In this document: in pieces, positions 1 through 8,850 of the stretch
How positions within the stretch are numbered: the first letter of the stretch is position 1
How the letters are laid out: every line of letters begins with the position of its first letter
Origin: Luteimonas sp. MC1572
Lineage (GTDB): Bacteria; Pseudomonadota; Gammaproteobacteria; Xanthomonadales; Xanthomonadaceae
Reading direction: 5' to 3'
Length of the DNA: 64,000 nucleotides
NCBI RefSeq assembly: GCF_016615815.1
Contig: NZ_CP067112.1
Coordinates: forward strand, 1,860,001 to 1,924,000
The notes under the pieces: model-generated
Databases searched by the model: none
Seen by the model: the letters and a program-made list of their open reading frames with translations, nothing else
Told to the model about the DNA's origin: nothing
Program-made: the position numbers and the translations under genes

Positions 1-1368
1 GACTTCCGGTTCGTCGGCCATGTTGCGGCGCATGCCGTCGACGTGCTCCGCCAGAAATGCCTCGGCCTGGGCCAGCGCACCGCGGCGGTCGGACAGCGTG
101 CCCAGCCACGATGCGACGTTGGCTGCCTCGTCGCGCAGCGCGGTGTCGTGCGGTCGCGCGCGCAACCAGCCGCGGTACAGGGCCAGTTCCTGGCCCAGTG
201 CGCGCTCGGCCTCGGCGGGGCGGCCCTGGGCTTCGTCGAGCACGGCGAGGTTGTGGTGGGCGTAGGCGACCTCGCGCTGCCAGTCGAAGTTGTCGCGATC
301 CATCGCCGCCAGCCGCTCCGCGCTGTCCCTGTAGCGGCGCAGCCAGGTGCCGGCGTCGGCGTAGCGTCCCTGCTGCAGCGCCACGTAGCCAATCCAGAAC
401 TCGGCCTGCGCCAGGTCGAACAGGCGCTGCCCGCTGGCCGGCGCGCGCTCGTGCAGCAGCGTGCTGCGCGCGTGCGCCTCGCGGAACGCGGCCATCGCCG
501 CGTCGTGGTCGCCGCCTTCCAGCCGCACCTCGCCGATGCCGGTCAGCGAGCGCGCCTGCTCCTCCAGCGTGCGGTCGCTCATGTCGCGCGGATCGAGTGC
601 GGCGAAGTAGCCGGTGGCCTTGTCGTCCACCGCGCGCATCAGGTCCAGCCGGCCCACCGTGGCCAGCTTCGCGCGCAGGTCGCCGAGCATGAAGCCGACG
701 ATGTCCTCCGCCTGCGCCTGCCGGCGCTGCGCGTCGTTGCGCGCCACGTACGCGGTCGCCGCCAGGCCCAGCGCGAGTGCCATGCCCGCGACCGATGCCA
801 CGGACACGATCGCCATCCGGCGCATGCGCCGCTGCGCTTCGCGCTGCGCCAGTGCGTCGTAACCGACACCGAGCAGCCCCGCCACCAGCTTGAGGAAGGC
901 GCGCTGGCGGCCGTCACCCTCGGGGCGGGCATCGGCCGCCAGGGGCTCGTGCGCGGCGCCGCCGGCCGCCGGACGCAGCAGCGTCGGCGGGAAGCAGGCC
1001 TGCGCCGGATCCGCGCCGCCCGGATCGCCGCCCACCACGAAGCACAGCACGCGGTCGCCGCGGCCGCTGTCCTGGAAGGCTTCGATCTCGGCGTTGACCC
1101 AGCGCGAGGCGACGGCGGCGGGCGAACACAGCACCACCAGCGCATCGGAACCTGCGAGCGCCTCGTGGATCGTCTCGCCGAGGTCGCCGGCCGTGGGCAG
1201 CTCGTCGCGATCCAGGAAAAAACTGCCCAGGCGGCGCCCGATGACCCCGTGCGTGCCCTGCGTACCGACCAGGTGCGACGGCACCCGGTAGGTTTCCAGC
1301 CGTCGCAGCAGCCAGCGCGCCCAGGCGGCGTCGGCATGGCTGTAACTCAGGAAAGCACGAAAGCGCAT
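1..1368 (-). CDS. TIR domain protein with TM helix and TPR-like repeats (partial, C-terminus outside window)
   Basis: 456 residues are visible; the 3' end runs off the window. Residues 1-130 form a TIR domain: FRAFLSYSHAD at the N-terminus, FLDRDELPTAGDL near 51-63, and SRWVNAEI near 88-95, where Glu94 sits at the position of the catalytic Glu of NAD-cleaving TIR domains. A membrane helix spans roughly 186-208. The rest is helical and reads like degenerate tetratricopeptide repeats. The ATG follows the SLOG/2TM gene by 63 bases on the same strand, so the two are probably co-transcribed. NADase or cyclic-ADP-ribose synthesis is inferred from the family, not shown. A pure signalling adaptor remains possible. 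Confidence 0.8.
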   Translation of the reverse strand, partial: MRFRAFLSYSHADAAWARWLLRRLETYRVPSHLVGTQGTHGVIGRRLGSFFLDRDELPTAGDLGETIHEALAGSDALVVLCSPAAVASRWVNAEIEAFQDSGRGDRVLCFVVGGDPGGADPAQACFPPTLLRPAAGGAAHEPLAADARPEGDGRQRAFLKLVAGLLGVGYDALAQREAQRRMRRMAIVSVASVAGMALALGLAATAYVARNDAQRRQAQAEDIVGFMLGDLRAKLATVGRLDLMRAVDDKATGYFAALDPRDMSDRTLEEQARSLTGIGEVRLEGGDHDAAMAAFREAHARSTLLHERAPASGQRLFDLAQAEFWIGYVALQQGRYADAGTWLRRYRDSAERLAAMDRDNFDWQREVAYAHHNLAVLDEAQGRPAEAERALGQELALYRGWLRARPHDTALRDEAANVASWLGTLSDRRGALAQAEAFLAEHVDGMRRNMADEPEV

Positions 1369-1431
1369 GTAGGGAAATACCCCGGGCGTCCGAGGTCCAA
1401 CGCGTTCCGTCGCCCGCCACGGCCATGTGGT

Positions 1432-3132
1432 TCAGATGCGCGATTGCGGCAGCGGACGCTCGCGGTGCAGCAGGGTCCACTCGGCATGCTCGGTGAGCGC
1501 CGCCTCGCCCAGCGCGCCCAGGATGCGCTGCCGGCCCACCACGTCCGCGACCGCCGCCAGCCGGCGATACGCCGAGGTGAAGATGCGCTGCATGAAGCGG
1601 TACTGCCGGATCAACTCCTTGTCCGCCTTCTTGTGCATGTAGGCCTCGTGCACGGCGGCGGCCACCGACAGGATGCCCATCGCCGAGACCAGCACCTGCT
1701 TGGTGGAGGCGTCGAACCGGCTGGCGAAGATGGCCAGCACCACGCACAGCCCCACCCCCAACCCGAGACAGACGTGCCCCAGCATTTCCCCGCGGCGATG
1801 CAGCCGCGCCCGGTACAGCGAGCTGCCGGCGTAGTAACCCAGCTGGCCATTGCCGCCGGGCTCGCCGACCCACTCGTCGACCACCCCCTGCACATCCCCG
1901 CCGTCCGCGGCCAGCGGCACGCGCATGCCGTCGATGCCGGCACCGCGCATCACGTTGCGGATCCAGCCCAGCTCGACGTCCTGCTTCTGCATGAAGTTGT
2001 CGTGCGCGAACGCGCGCGCGCCCGCCACCACGATGCCCGCGCGCCGCCAGTAGGACTGCACCCGCAGGCCTTCGGCGAGCGCGCGGTAATCCAGGTACTT
2101 GCGCTGCCATTCGCGGCGGCTGGCGATCGTCATCACCACCGAGCCGGTGGCGAACAGCAGCAGGAAGGCATAGATCACCAGGTCATTGCTCACCACGTCG
2201 GTGTAGGTGAAAAACGCGAAGCCCATCAGCGCGACCAGCACGTAGGTCGTCAGCAGCACGCGCGCCACGCGGCGCTGGTAGATGCGCGCCAGCCAGTCGG
2301 CTGCGACGAACGTGCGCCACACCGGGCACGCCGCGGCCGCGGGCGACGGCGCGGGCTGCGCGGCGATCGGTGCCGCGTACTTGCGCATGTCGGCGTTGAA
2401 TGCCGCCTGCCGCGAGAACATCCGCGCGAACGCGTCCGGCAAGGCCAGTCCGGCCTGCGCGTCCTCGCCGGCCGCCAGCCAGCGCGGGCGGGCATTCGCC
2501 ACGTCCGCGTTGCCGTCCCGCGCCGCAGGCACGTGATAGGCGACGTTCTCCTGGTCCGGCCCGAGCAGGGTGTCCGCGGCGCGCCGGTTGTCCGGGTCGG
2601 CCTGCGTCGCGCCCTCCATGTGGAAGCGCACGATGTCCGCCGTGCCGCCCACCCGCCCCGTCTGCCGGCCATCCCACAGCGCGAGCAGCACGTGGCAATG
2701 GCTGGACACGAAGATCCCCGCCTGCCGGTAGCGCCGGTCGCGCGTGGGTCCGGGCAGCGCCAGCGTCGCCGGCGTCTCACCGCGCTCCAGCGGCAGCTCC
2801 AGCACTTCCACCTGCGCCAGCTGGCGGTCCAGCAGCTGCAGGTTGGCGGGATCCTTGAAGTCTTCGCGATACAGCGCGAGCGGCAGCGGCAGCGGCGCGA
2901 CCACGTACAGCCCCAGGTCCAGCGCGACCTGCGCGACCAGCTGGTCGGCGCCTTCGGCCATCGGCGACAACACCACCAGCGGCAATCCGGGGAACCTCGC
3001 CTGCAGCTCCTGCAGGAACGTCCGCACATCGGCTTCAAGCCCGGCGATGTCCTGCGCGCGCAGCCTGCGATGCCCGGTCACGCCGATCACCAGGCTGTTG
3101 GCGAGCAGGGGCATGTCGGGATTGGCGGCCAT
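1432..3132 (-). CDS. SLOG-like nucleotide-binding protein with two pairs of membrane helices (SLATT-like)
   Basis: 566 residues from ATG 3132; an upstream in-frame extension looks non-coding. The N-terminus is a Rossmannoid SLOG/LOG-like fold: GVTGHR near 17-22 and SPMAEGAD near 56-63 match the two glycine/polar loops that bind nucleotides in SLOG, YpsA and lysine-decarboxylase-like proteins. Four membrane helices follow as two hairpins, near 291-310/317-337 and 451-471/477-496, each followed by a charged helical stretch, as in SLATT (SMODS- and SLOG-associating 2TM) effectors. It is the first gene of a unit with the TIR protein downstream. Known SLOG and 2TM partners suggest a sensor that disrupts the membrane when it binds a nucleotide signal; that role is inference. 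Confidence 0.7.
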   Translation of the reverse strand: MAANPDMPLLANSLVIGVTGHRRLRAQDIAGLEADVRTFLQELQARFPGLPLVVLSPMAEGADQLVAQVALDLGLYVVAPLPLPLALYREDFKDPANLQLLDRQLAQVEVLELPLERGETPATLALPGPTRDRRYRQAGIFVSSHCHVLLALWDGRQTGRVGGTADIVRFHMEGATQADPDNRRAADTLLGPDQENVAYHVPAARDGNADVANARPRWLAAGEDAQAGLALPDAFARMFSRQAAFNADMRKYAAPIAAQPAPSPAAAACPVWRTFVAADWLARIYQRRVARVLLTTYVLVALMGFAFFTYTDVVSNDLVIYAFLLLFATGSVVMTIASRREWQRKYLDYRALAEGLRVQSYWRRAGIVVAGARAFAHDNFMQKQDVELGWIRNVMRGAGIDGMRVPLAADGGDVQGVVDEWVGEPGGNGQLGYYAGSSLYRARLHRRGEMLGHVCLGLGVGLCVVLAIFASRFDASTKQVLVSAMGILSVAAAVHEAYMHKKADKELIRQYRFMQRIFTSAYRRLAAVADVVGRQRILGALGEAALTEHAEWTLLHRERPLPQSRI

Positions 3133-3566
3133 GGACGCTCCGGGCGACGGAAGCCCTCGCCTCCAGCTGTAAACACGCCAACCGCTGCGCAAATGGGCCG
3201 GCGGGTGCGCCTGTCCACCTATCGTGGGAGCAAGGAGGCCCAGCGACAAGCCGCCACAGCGCAGGTCCAGCCGTGCGGACAGCGTGACGCCAGGTGCAGC
3301 GGCATCCTCGATTGACGAAAACCGTGAACCCGCCGTCGTGGCCGACCACGACGCCAAGGCAGCCGCTGCCGCAGAGGTCGTCTACCGCAAGCGCGACCGT
3401 GTTGCGCGTCGTCGGTGCGTAATCAAAGGCCTGCGGCGGTAGCAGCGCGCCGTCGCGACTCTTGGCGCTACCCATGGTGCGGGACGATCAGCCACATGTC
3501 CGTCCCCGCACATTTCCGGCGTTGGCGGCAGTACTGACCTCGCGCCGCCATGCAAGGAGACTGGTC
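3133..3566. other. Intergenic region between divergent genes
   Basis: 434 bases separate the SLOG/2TM gene (minus) from the DUF1036 gene (plus). Promoters for both must lie here, but I cannot place either with confidence. A minus-strand reading frame from ATG 3475 gives a protein-like start (GSAKSRDGALLPP) for about 55 residues, then turns Arg/Pro-rich and runs out of frame into the SLOG gene. It may be a decayed gene remnant. No terminator, repeat or RNA was seen. Confidence 0.35.
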
Positions 3567-4097
3567 ATGACCGCAAGTTCGACAATGCGCTGGACCATCG
3601 CTCTGCTGAGCGTGGCACTGCTGGCACCCACATCTCCAGCAGCCGCGGCGCCCGGCGATGCCCTGATCATCTGCAACAAGAACCAGACCTACGACGTTGC
3701 ACTGGCCATCGCGACCAAAGCGGTGCCCCGTGGCATCGCCGCATTGATGGCATCCGGTTGGCGCCGGGAAGGTTGGTGGACCATTCCGGCGGGCCGCTGC
3801 GAAAACACCATGACGCTTCAGGACGTCCAGAACTACGAAATCTGGCTGCACGTGCTGGTCGTAGGCGGAACCCAGATCCACTTCAGCGGTGCCGGAGGCC
3901 AGGATGCAAACGTCTGCCTGCATCCCACGAAGGCATTTGACGAGTTCTCGTGGAACCCGCAGGACATGCAGGCATGTCGAGCAGAAGAAAGACGGGAGCG
4001 ATTCTCGTACATGGGAAGCGTTTACGTCGAAGACGATGCCTACTCGATCTACAACCACGAAAATCGCACCTTGGACCTGGAATTCACCTATCCCTGA
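3567..4097 (+). CDS. DUF1036 family secreted protein
   Basis: 176 residues. A Sec signal peptide covers about residues 1-28 (hydrophobic ALLSVALLAPTSPAAAA), followed by DALIICNKNQTYDVALAIA, typical of the DUF1036 start, where small periplasmic proteins of unknown function carry a CNKT-like motif. A WWTIPAGRC motif and several Cys follow. ATG 3567 is chosen because AGGAG lies about 11 bases upstream and the signal peptide begins there; an upstream ATG in frame gives no sensible N-terminus. The stop precedes the DUF3667 gene by 85 bases on the same strand. The molecular function is unknown. Confidence 0.75.
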   Translation: MTASSTMRWTIALLSVALLAPTSPAAAAPGDALIICNKNQTYDVALAIATKAVPRGIAALMASGWRREGWWTIPAGRCENTMTLQDVQNYEIWLHVLVVGGTQIHFSGAGGQDANVCLHPTKAFDEFSWNPQDMQACRAEERRERFSYMGSVYVEDDAYSIYNHENRTLDLEFTYP

Positions 4098-4182
4098 GTC
4101 CGGACGATTCGCGCCTCTGGCGCCGGATCACCGCCGCCCGTTATCGTGTGCGCCGCCGTTCACGATCCTGGGGCAAACGCGA

Positions 4183-5349
4183 GTGACAGAGCAGGCCATC
4201 CCGACCGTTGCGCAGCCTGCGCCAAGCTGGTGCGAAAACTGCGCTGCCGCACTGCATGGCACGTTCTGCCACGACTGCGGGCAGTCCATGCACAACCCCA
4301 TCCGGCATGCCGGGCATGCGGTGGAGGAATTCTTCGAGGCCTTCTGGCATCTGGACGGGCGGCTGTTCCGCACCCTGCGCGACCTCGTCTTGCCGGGAAG
4401 AGTCGCGATCAACTACCTGGCCGGCCACCGCGCCCGCTACATTGCGCCGCTGCGGCTGTTCGTGGTGCTCAGCCTGCTCACGTTCTTCATCGGCTCGGCG
4501 GCCGTGCACATCGAGGAGGGTGCGGTCGACGTGGAAGGCATCGAGGCGATCACCTCGGCCGGCACCGTCGAAGAAGTCGAGCGTGTTCGCGACCGGATGG
4601 TCGGGGACATCGAGCGGGCGCGCACGGCGGCCGGCAATACCCCCGGCGTGATGCCGTCGCTGGTGGCCGCGGAAGTGCGGATCCGCGGGGCGGCGGCCAA
4701 CCGCGTCGTCGAACTGGGCGGCCGACCCAAGCCCGGCGCCGCCGGTGCCGATGCGGGCGCGCCGCCGGCCGGCCCCGAAGGCCTGCAGTTCAACATGCTC
4801 GGGCACCGCGGCGAGTGGAATGCCCGGGACAACCCCGTCGTGGTCGGCTGGTGGCCCGGGTTCGCCAACGACTGGCTCAACCGCAAGATCGGCAACCTCG
4901 AAATGAACATGCGGTCGCTGGACAGCGCCAGCGCCGACACTTGGCTGCAGGCGGTGATGTCCGCGGCACCGTCGGCGCTGTTCCTGCTGGTGCCGGTGTT
5001 CGCGCTGCTGCTGAAGGTCGCCTACCTGTTCACGCGGCGCCTGTACCTCGAGCACCTGGTCGTGGCGCTCTACAGCCACGTGTTCCTGCTGATCATGCTG
5101 TCGCTGGCGTTCGTGCTGTCGGTGCTGGACGGCCTGGTGGCCTCCACCACGGCGAACACCCTTCTCGGCCTGGGCATGGCGGCGGTGCTGCTGTGGATGC
5201 CGCTTTACCTGCTGCTGATGCAGAAGCGGGTGTATGGCCAGGCCTGGTGGCTGACGCTGCTCAAATACCTGGTGCTCGGCTTCATCTATTTCATGATGCT
5301 GGCGACCGCGACCGTGCTGGTGTTCCTGGCGCGGATGACGACGGCCTGA
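4183..5349 (+). CDS. DUF3667 family membrane protein
   Basis: 388 residues from GTG 4183 (VTEQAIPTV). A zinc-ribbon-like pair CENC/CHDC (near residues 17-32) is followed by the conserved DUF3667 segment with FWHLDGRLFRTL and LPGRVAINYLAGHRARY. A first membrane helix (APLRLFVVLSLLTFFIG), a soluble charged loop of about 150 residues and then four to five C-terminal helices follow. Family members are small inner-membrane proteins of unknown role. The in-frame reading continues upstream through the DUF1036 gene, so the start rests on GTG 4183 and the position of the zinc-ribbon domain. Start confidence is moderate. Confidence 0.75.
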   Translation: MTEQAIPTVAQPAPSWCENCAAALHGTFCHDCGQSMHNPIRHAGHAVEEFFEAFWHLDGRLFRTLRDLVLPGRVAINYLAGHRARYIAPLRLFVVLSLLTFFIGSAAVHIEEGAVDVEGIEAITSAGTVEEVERVRDRMVGDIERARTAAGNTPGVMPSLVAAEVRIRGAAANRVVELGGRPKPGAAGADAGAPPAGPEGLQFNMLGHRGEWNARDNPVVVGWWPGFANDWLNRKIGNLEMNMRSLDSASADTWLQAVMSAAPSALFLLVPVFALLLKVAYLFTRRLYLEHLVVALYSHVFLLIMLSLAFVLSVLDGLVASTTANTLLGLGMAAVLLWMPLYLLLMQKRVYGQAWWLTLLKYLVLGFIYFMMLATATVLVFLARMTTA

Positions 5350-5414
5350 CGGGCCAGTGCCGCGACGAGATCGCGTCGTCGCACGGGTTGGGCGGGCTGC
5401 CCCGCGCACCGCGC

Positions 5415-5449
5415 GCACGGAGGCAGCCAGCAGCTGGCCACCTCCGTGC
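5415..5449. terminator. Hairpin between convergent genes
   Basis: GCACGGAGG at 5415-5423 pairs with CCTCCGTGC at 5441-5449, with further pairing inside (GCCAG/CTGGC). It lies between the stops of the DUF3667 gene (plus) and the TonB-dependent receptor (minus). No T-tract follows on either strand, so rho-independent termination is uncertain. Confidence 0.4.
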
Positions 5450-5464
5450 CGCCGCCCGGCGGAA

Positions 5465-8071
5465 TCAGAACGTATAGCCCACGCGCGCGTAGTAGAAGCC
5501 GCCGTTGAAGCCGTACGGTGCATGCACGGGGTAGCGCGCACCGGCCACACCTCCCCACTGGTTCTCTTCGGGCACCTCGTCGAAGATGTTCTGCGCGCCG
5601 ACGTTGAAGTACAGGCCTGACGAGAACTTCCAGCCGATCTCGGCATCCACGGTGACGGCGCTGTCGCCGTAGATCGGCAGGCCACCGTCTTCGGCGAGGA
5701 TCACGTCGCTGTCGAGGTGGTCCTCGTAGAACGAGCCGTAGTAGTTCACCCGCAGGTTGGCGTTGAACACCTCGCGCTGGTGGCTGACGCTGAAGTAGCC
5801 CTTGGTGCTTGGCAGCGAATCCTCCAGCTTCTTGACCCTCGCTTCGGAAATGATCCCCGGCGTGAAGCTGTCGACTTCGGTCCGGTTCCAGTTCGCCGCC
5901 AGCGAATACGTGGTGGCGCCGCCGAAGTGGTCGCCGGTGAAGCTGGTGACCAGGTCGACGCCCGACGTGGTGGTGTCGAAATCGTTGACGAAGAAGCCCA
6001 CGCGGCTGAGGGTGGCCGCCTCGCTGATGCCCGCCGCGATCAGCGCGGCGCGGTCGGCATCGGTGAGGGTGAAGTCGGTGCTGCGCGCGATGCGGTCGGT
6101 GACTTCGATCCGGTAGGCGTCGAGCGTCGCCTGCCAGCCCTCACTGCTCCAGACCAGGCCGAGCGAGACGTTCTTCGACTCTTCCGGCGTCAGCGGCTCG
6201 CCACCGTAGAACACGGCCACCGGGTTGGTGGACGGCAGGGTGGCGGTGTCGCGCAGCTCGCCATCGATGAACGAACTGGTGACCTGGCTGACGTTGGACT
6301 GGCCCGGGGTGGGCGCGCGGAACCCGGTGCTGAGCGCGCCGCGCAGGGCGAATTCCTCGGTGAAGTCGTAGCGGCCGGTCAGCTTCCAGTTGGTGGTCCC
6401 GCCGAAGTCGCTGTAGTCCTCGTGACGTACCGCCGCGGCCAGCAGGAACTGCGGCGTCAGACGCGCCTCCGCGTCCACGTACAGCGCCCAGTTGTCACGG
6501 TTGAAGGTGCCGGCGATGCGCGGGTTGAAGCCGGGGAAGCCGTTCGATCCGATGCTGAAGCCCTGCTCGGTGAGCGGTCCGATCCCGAACGACGCGGGAT
6601 CGCCGGCCTTGATCTCGAACTCCTCCTCGCGCCACTCCGCACCCATGGCCAGGCGGATCGGCCCGTCGGTGAACCCGGTCTCGATGTCGTGCCCGACGTC
6701 GAAGTTGACGTTGCGCTCGGTCTGCACGTTGCCGCCGGGATTGAAGCGCAGGCCGGCCGGTTGATCCGGGCCCAGGGACGCGTTGACGGTGTTGAGCAGG
6801 AAGAAGTCGACGTTGTTGCGGCCGTAGGACAGGCTGAAGTCCCAGCTCCAGCTGTCGGCCCACATGCCCTTGGCGCCCGCGGTGACGGCGCGGTCTTCCA
6901 TCTCGCCGCCAAAGCTCGGGGTAAAGCCGCCAGGAATGCCGGAAAGGAAGGTGAAGCAGTTGGCCGGCAGCGCCGCCACCTGCGCGCCCACCGTGGCATA
7001 CGGGATCAGGTTGCCGGCGGCATCGCGCAGCGCGATCGTCGGGCACGCGGCGCCGTCGAGCGAGCCGATCAGCAGCGTCGCGCCTTCGTCGTTGGTGTAC
7101 ACGCCGGCGCGCGAGGTCGGATCACGGTAGTAGAACGCGCCGATCACTTCGCGCTTGGCGTAGTTGCCGAACAGGTAGAAGTCCGCGACCTCGGTCGTCA
7201 TGCCCATGTTGGCGACGAACTTCAGGTCGTGGTCGGTCTCCGGCAAACCCCAGACCTGCACCGGGTTGAGCACGCCGGGGTAGCCCGCCGCGGCCGTGGC
7301 CGCCGCATCGTCACGCTGCACGCTGCGCGAGGTCGGGTCGGCGGCGCGCCACTCCGCGGTCAACGTGGCGAAGCCATTCGCCGTGAGCGGCAGGCCCAGC
7401 TGTGCGCTGTATTGCTGGGTGAAACCGTCGCCGTCGTAGAACTGGCCGCCGAAGGCCTCCACGGTGCCACCCGTGTCCAGGCGCTTGAGCTGGAAATTGA
7501 TGACGCCGGCGATGGCGTCCGAGCCGTACTGTGCCGCCGCGCCGTCACGCAGCACTTCCACCTGTTCCAGCGCCAGCGAGGGAAACACCGAGATGTCCGG
7601 CCCCTGCGAACCGTCGGACAGGCCATGGCCGAGGAAGGTGATGACCGCCGCGCGGTGGCGGCGCTTGCCATTGACCAGCACCAGCGTGCTGTCCGGCGGC
7701 AGCCCGCGCAGGTTCGCCGGGCGTACCAGGGTGGCGGCATCGTCGATCGGCACGGTGCTGACGTTGAACGAGGGAATCAGCGTGCGCAGCTTGTCGAGCA
7801 CGTCGACGGAAGGCTGGGCGTGGAAGTCCGCGCCTTCGATGATGTCGATGGGCACCGCCGATGTCGTTTCCGACCGCGGACTGGTGCGCGAACCGAGCAC
7901 CGAGACGGTACCCAGGTTGGTGGTCCGCTTTGCTTCATCCTGCGGCTCCGGCGCCTGTGCCTGCGCGCTGGCAATGCCGGCGACCGACAACATCGTGGTG
8001 GCCAGCGCGAGCCGGACGCCCACGGACATGGAGTGCCGCGCCAGGCAGCGCCTGGCAGTCAAGTGCGTCAT
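5465..8071 (-). CDS. TonB-dependent outer-membrane receptor
   Basis: 868 residues. A signal peptide (to about residue 38, ending SAQAQA) precedes a plug domain near 60-180, with VLVNGKRRHR and EVLRDGAAAQYGSDAIAGVINFQLK, the standard plug signature. A long beta-barrel follows and ends YARVGYTF, with the terminal Phe used for outer-membrane insertion. The barrel loops carry many Asp/Gly-rich stretches. Family members import siderophores, carbohydrates or peptides through TonB/ExbBD; the substrate cannot be read from the sequence and no transport or sugar-use genes adjoin it. A plausible minus-strand promoter lies at 8149-8176. Confidence 0.9.
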   Translation of the reverse strand: MTHLTARRCLARHSMSVGVRLALATTMLSVAGIASAQAQAPEPQDEAKRTTNLGTVSVLGSRTSPRSETTSAVPIDIIEGADFHAQPSVDVLDKLRTLIPSFNVSTVPIDDAATLVRPANLRGLPPDSTLVLVNGKRRHRAAVITFLGHGLSDGSQGPDISVFPSLALEQVEVLRDGAAAQYGSDAIAGVINFQLKRLDTGGTVEAFGGQFYDGDGFTQQYSAQLGLPLTANGFATLTAEWRAADPTSRSVQRDDAAATAAAGYPGVLNPVQVWGLPETDHDLKFVANMGMTTEVADFYLFGNYAKREVIGAFYYRDPTSRAGVYTNDEGATLLIGSLDGAACPTIALRDAAGNLIPYATVGAQVAALPANCFTFLSGIPGGFTPSFGGEMEDRAVTAGAKGMWADSWSWDFSLSYGRNNVDFFLLNTVNASLGPDQPAGLRFNPGGNVQTERNVNFDVGHDIETGFTDGPIRLAMGAEWREEEFEIKAGDPASFGIGPLTEQGFSIGSNGFPGFNPRIAGTFNRDNWALYVDAEARLTPQFLLAAAVRHEDYSDFGGTTNWKLTGRYDFTEEFALRGALSTGFRAPTPGQSNVSQVTSSFIDGELRDTATLPSTNPVAVFYGGEPLTPEESKNVSLGLVWSSEGWQATLDAYRIEVTDRIARSTDFTLTDADRAALIAAGISEAATLSRVGFFVNDFDTTTSGVDLVTSFTGDHFGGATTYSLAANWNRTEVDSFTPGIISEARVKKLEDSLPSTKGYFSVSHQREVFNANLRVNYYGSFYEDHLDSDVILAEDGGLPIYGDSAVTVDAEIGWKFSSGLYFNVGAQNIFDEVPEENQWGGVAGARYPVHAPYGFNGGFYYARVGYTF

Positions 8072-8148
8072 CGAAGTTCCCCTCTCGCTTGGATGGATTG
8101 GGTACCGCTACTTCGCCGTTCGCCCCTGTCCGTACCGGCTCGTCTCGC

Positions 8149-8176
8149 GTTTAACAGACCTTTAACGTCTTGGCAA
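8149..8176 (-). promoter_or_regulatory. Putative sigma-70 promoter of the TonB-dependent receptor gene
   Basis: On the minus strand TTGCCA (8171-8176) and TTAAAC (8149-8154) are separated by 16 bases, in an AT-rich patch of an otherwise GC-rich gap about 78 bases upstream of the receptor start. This is a motif match only. Confidence 0.4.
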
Positions 8177-8187
8177 GAACATTTTCA

Positions 8188-8787
8188 TCAGCACTTCGCG
8201 TACTTCCAGTTGCGCGACTTGCCCTCCGCCAGCCACTCGACCGACTGCGCAACGCGGCGCGCGCGCGTCTCGTCACGCTTGGCCTCGGTGATCCACTCCG
8301 CGTATTCGCGCCGCTTGCCGGGCGGAAACCCGTCCCAGGTGCGTTGCGAAGCCGCGTTGGTCGCCATTGCCGCGGCAAGGTCGTCCGGCAGGCTGGGCGG
8401 CGGCTTGGGTGCGCTCACCGCGCGCGCGGCGCCGCCGGCTTCGACCAGCGCCATCGCCGCGTGCACGTGCCGGGTGGTCTCGCGCTTCGCCGGCAGGTCC
8501 GCGGGCGAAGTGAGGCGGCCGTATTGCCCCATCCCCTGCCCCAGTGCGGCATTCGCCTCCACCACCTGCTTGCCGAGCCAGAGATTGAAGGCCGCGTGCT
8601 GCTTGAAGCCGGCCATCCCCGCGATCAGCTTGCCGCGATACAGGAAGGCCGGCGCGCCCCATTTGATGGCTTCCTCGACGTCGGCACAGGCGGCGTGGAC
8701 GCGCGCGCGCAGTTCGTTGAGGATCGGCTGCGCGAAGTCGGCCTGGCGGGCGATGTAGGCGTCGATGCGCGGGTCTGGCATGGGCAT
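8188..8787 (-). CDS. YdeI/OmpD-associated family protein (DUF1801 plus OmdA-like)
   Basis: 199 residues. The N-terminal half has the DUF1801 pattern (INELRARVHAACADVEEAIKWGAP and FLYRGKLIAGMAGFKQHAAF read with few changes). The C-terminal part (LPDDLAAAMATNAASQRTWD followed by PPGKRREYAEWI) matches the bacteriocin-protection/OmdA-like domain of YdeI proteins. The function is poorly known; relatives are linked to cationic peptide tolerance. ATG 8787 has GAGGAG eight bases upstream. It stands alone between the receptor and a hydrolase, all on the minus strand. Confidence 0.8.
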   Translation of the reverse strand: MPMPDPRIDAYIARQADFAQPILNELRARVHAACADVEEAIKWGAPAFLYRGKLIAGMAGFKQHAAFNLWLGKQVVEANAALGQGMGQYGRLTSPADLPAKRETTRHVHAAMALVEAGGAARAVSAPKPPPSLPDDLAAAMATNAASQRTWDGFPPGKRREYAEWITEAKRDETRARRVAQSVEWLAEGKSRNWKYAKC

Positions 8788-8850
8788 GGCGTGCTCCTCG
8801 GCTGTCGCGCAATGCTAGCCGGCGCGACAGGGCTGGCGCGGCCCGGCGGT

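Noticed and set aside
43..3315. Long plus-strand open frame (1090 codons) antisense to the TIR and SLOG genes
   Set aside because: It is Arg/His/Ala-rich, has no family motif and lies opposite two well supported genes; GC-rich DNA gives such stop-free frames. The same applies to the long antisense frames at 5717-8758, 36440-39286, 40980-43892 and 54900-56876.
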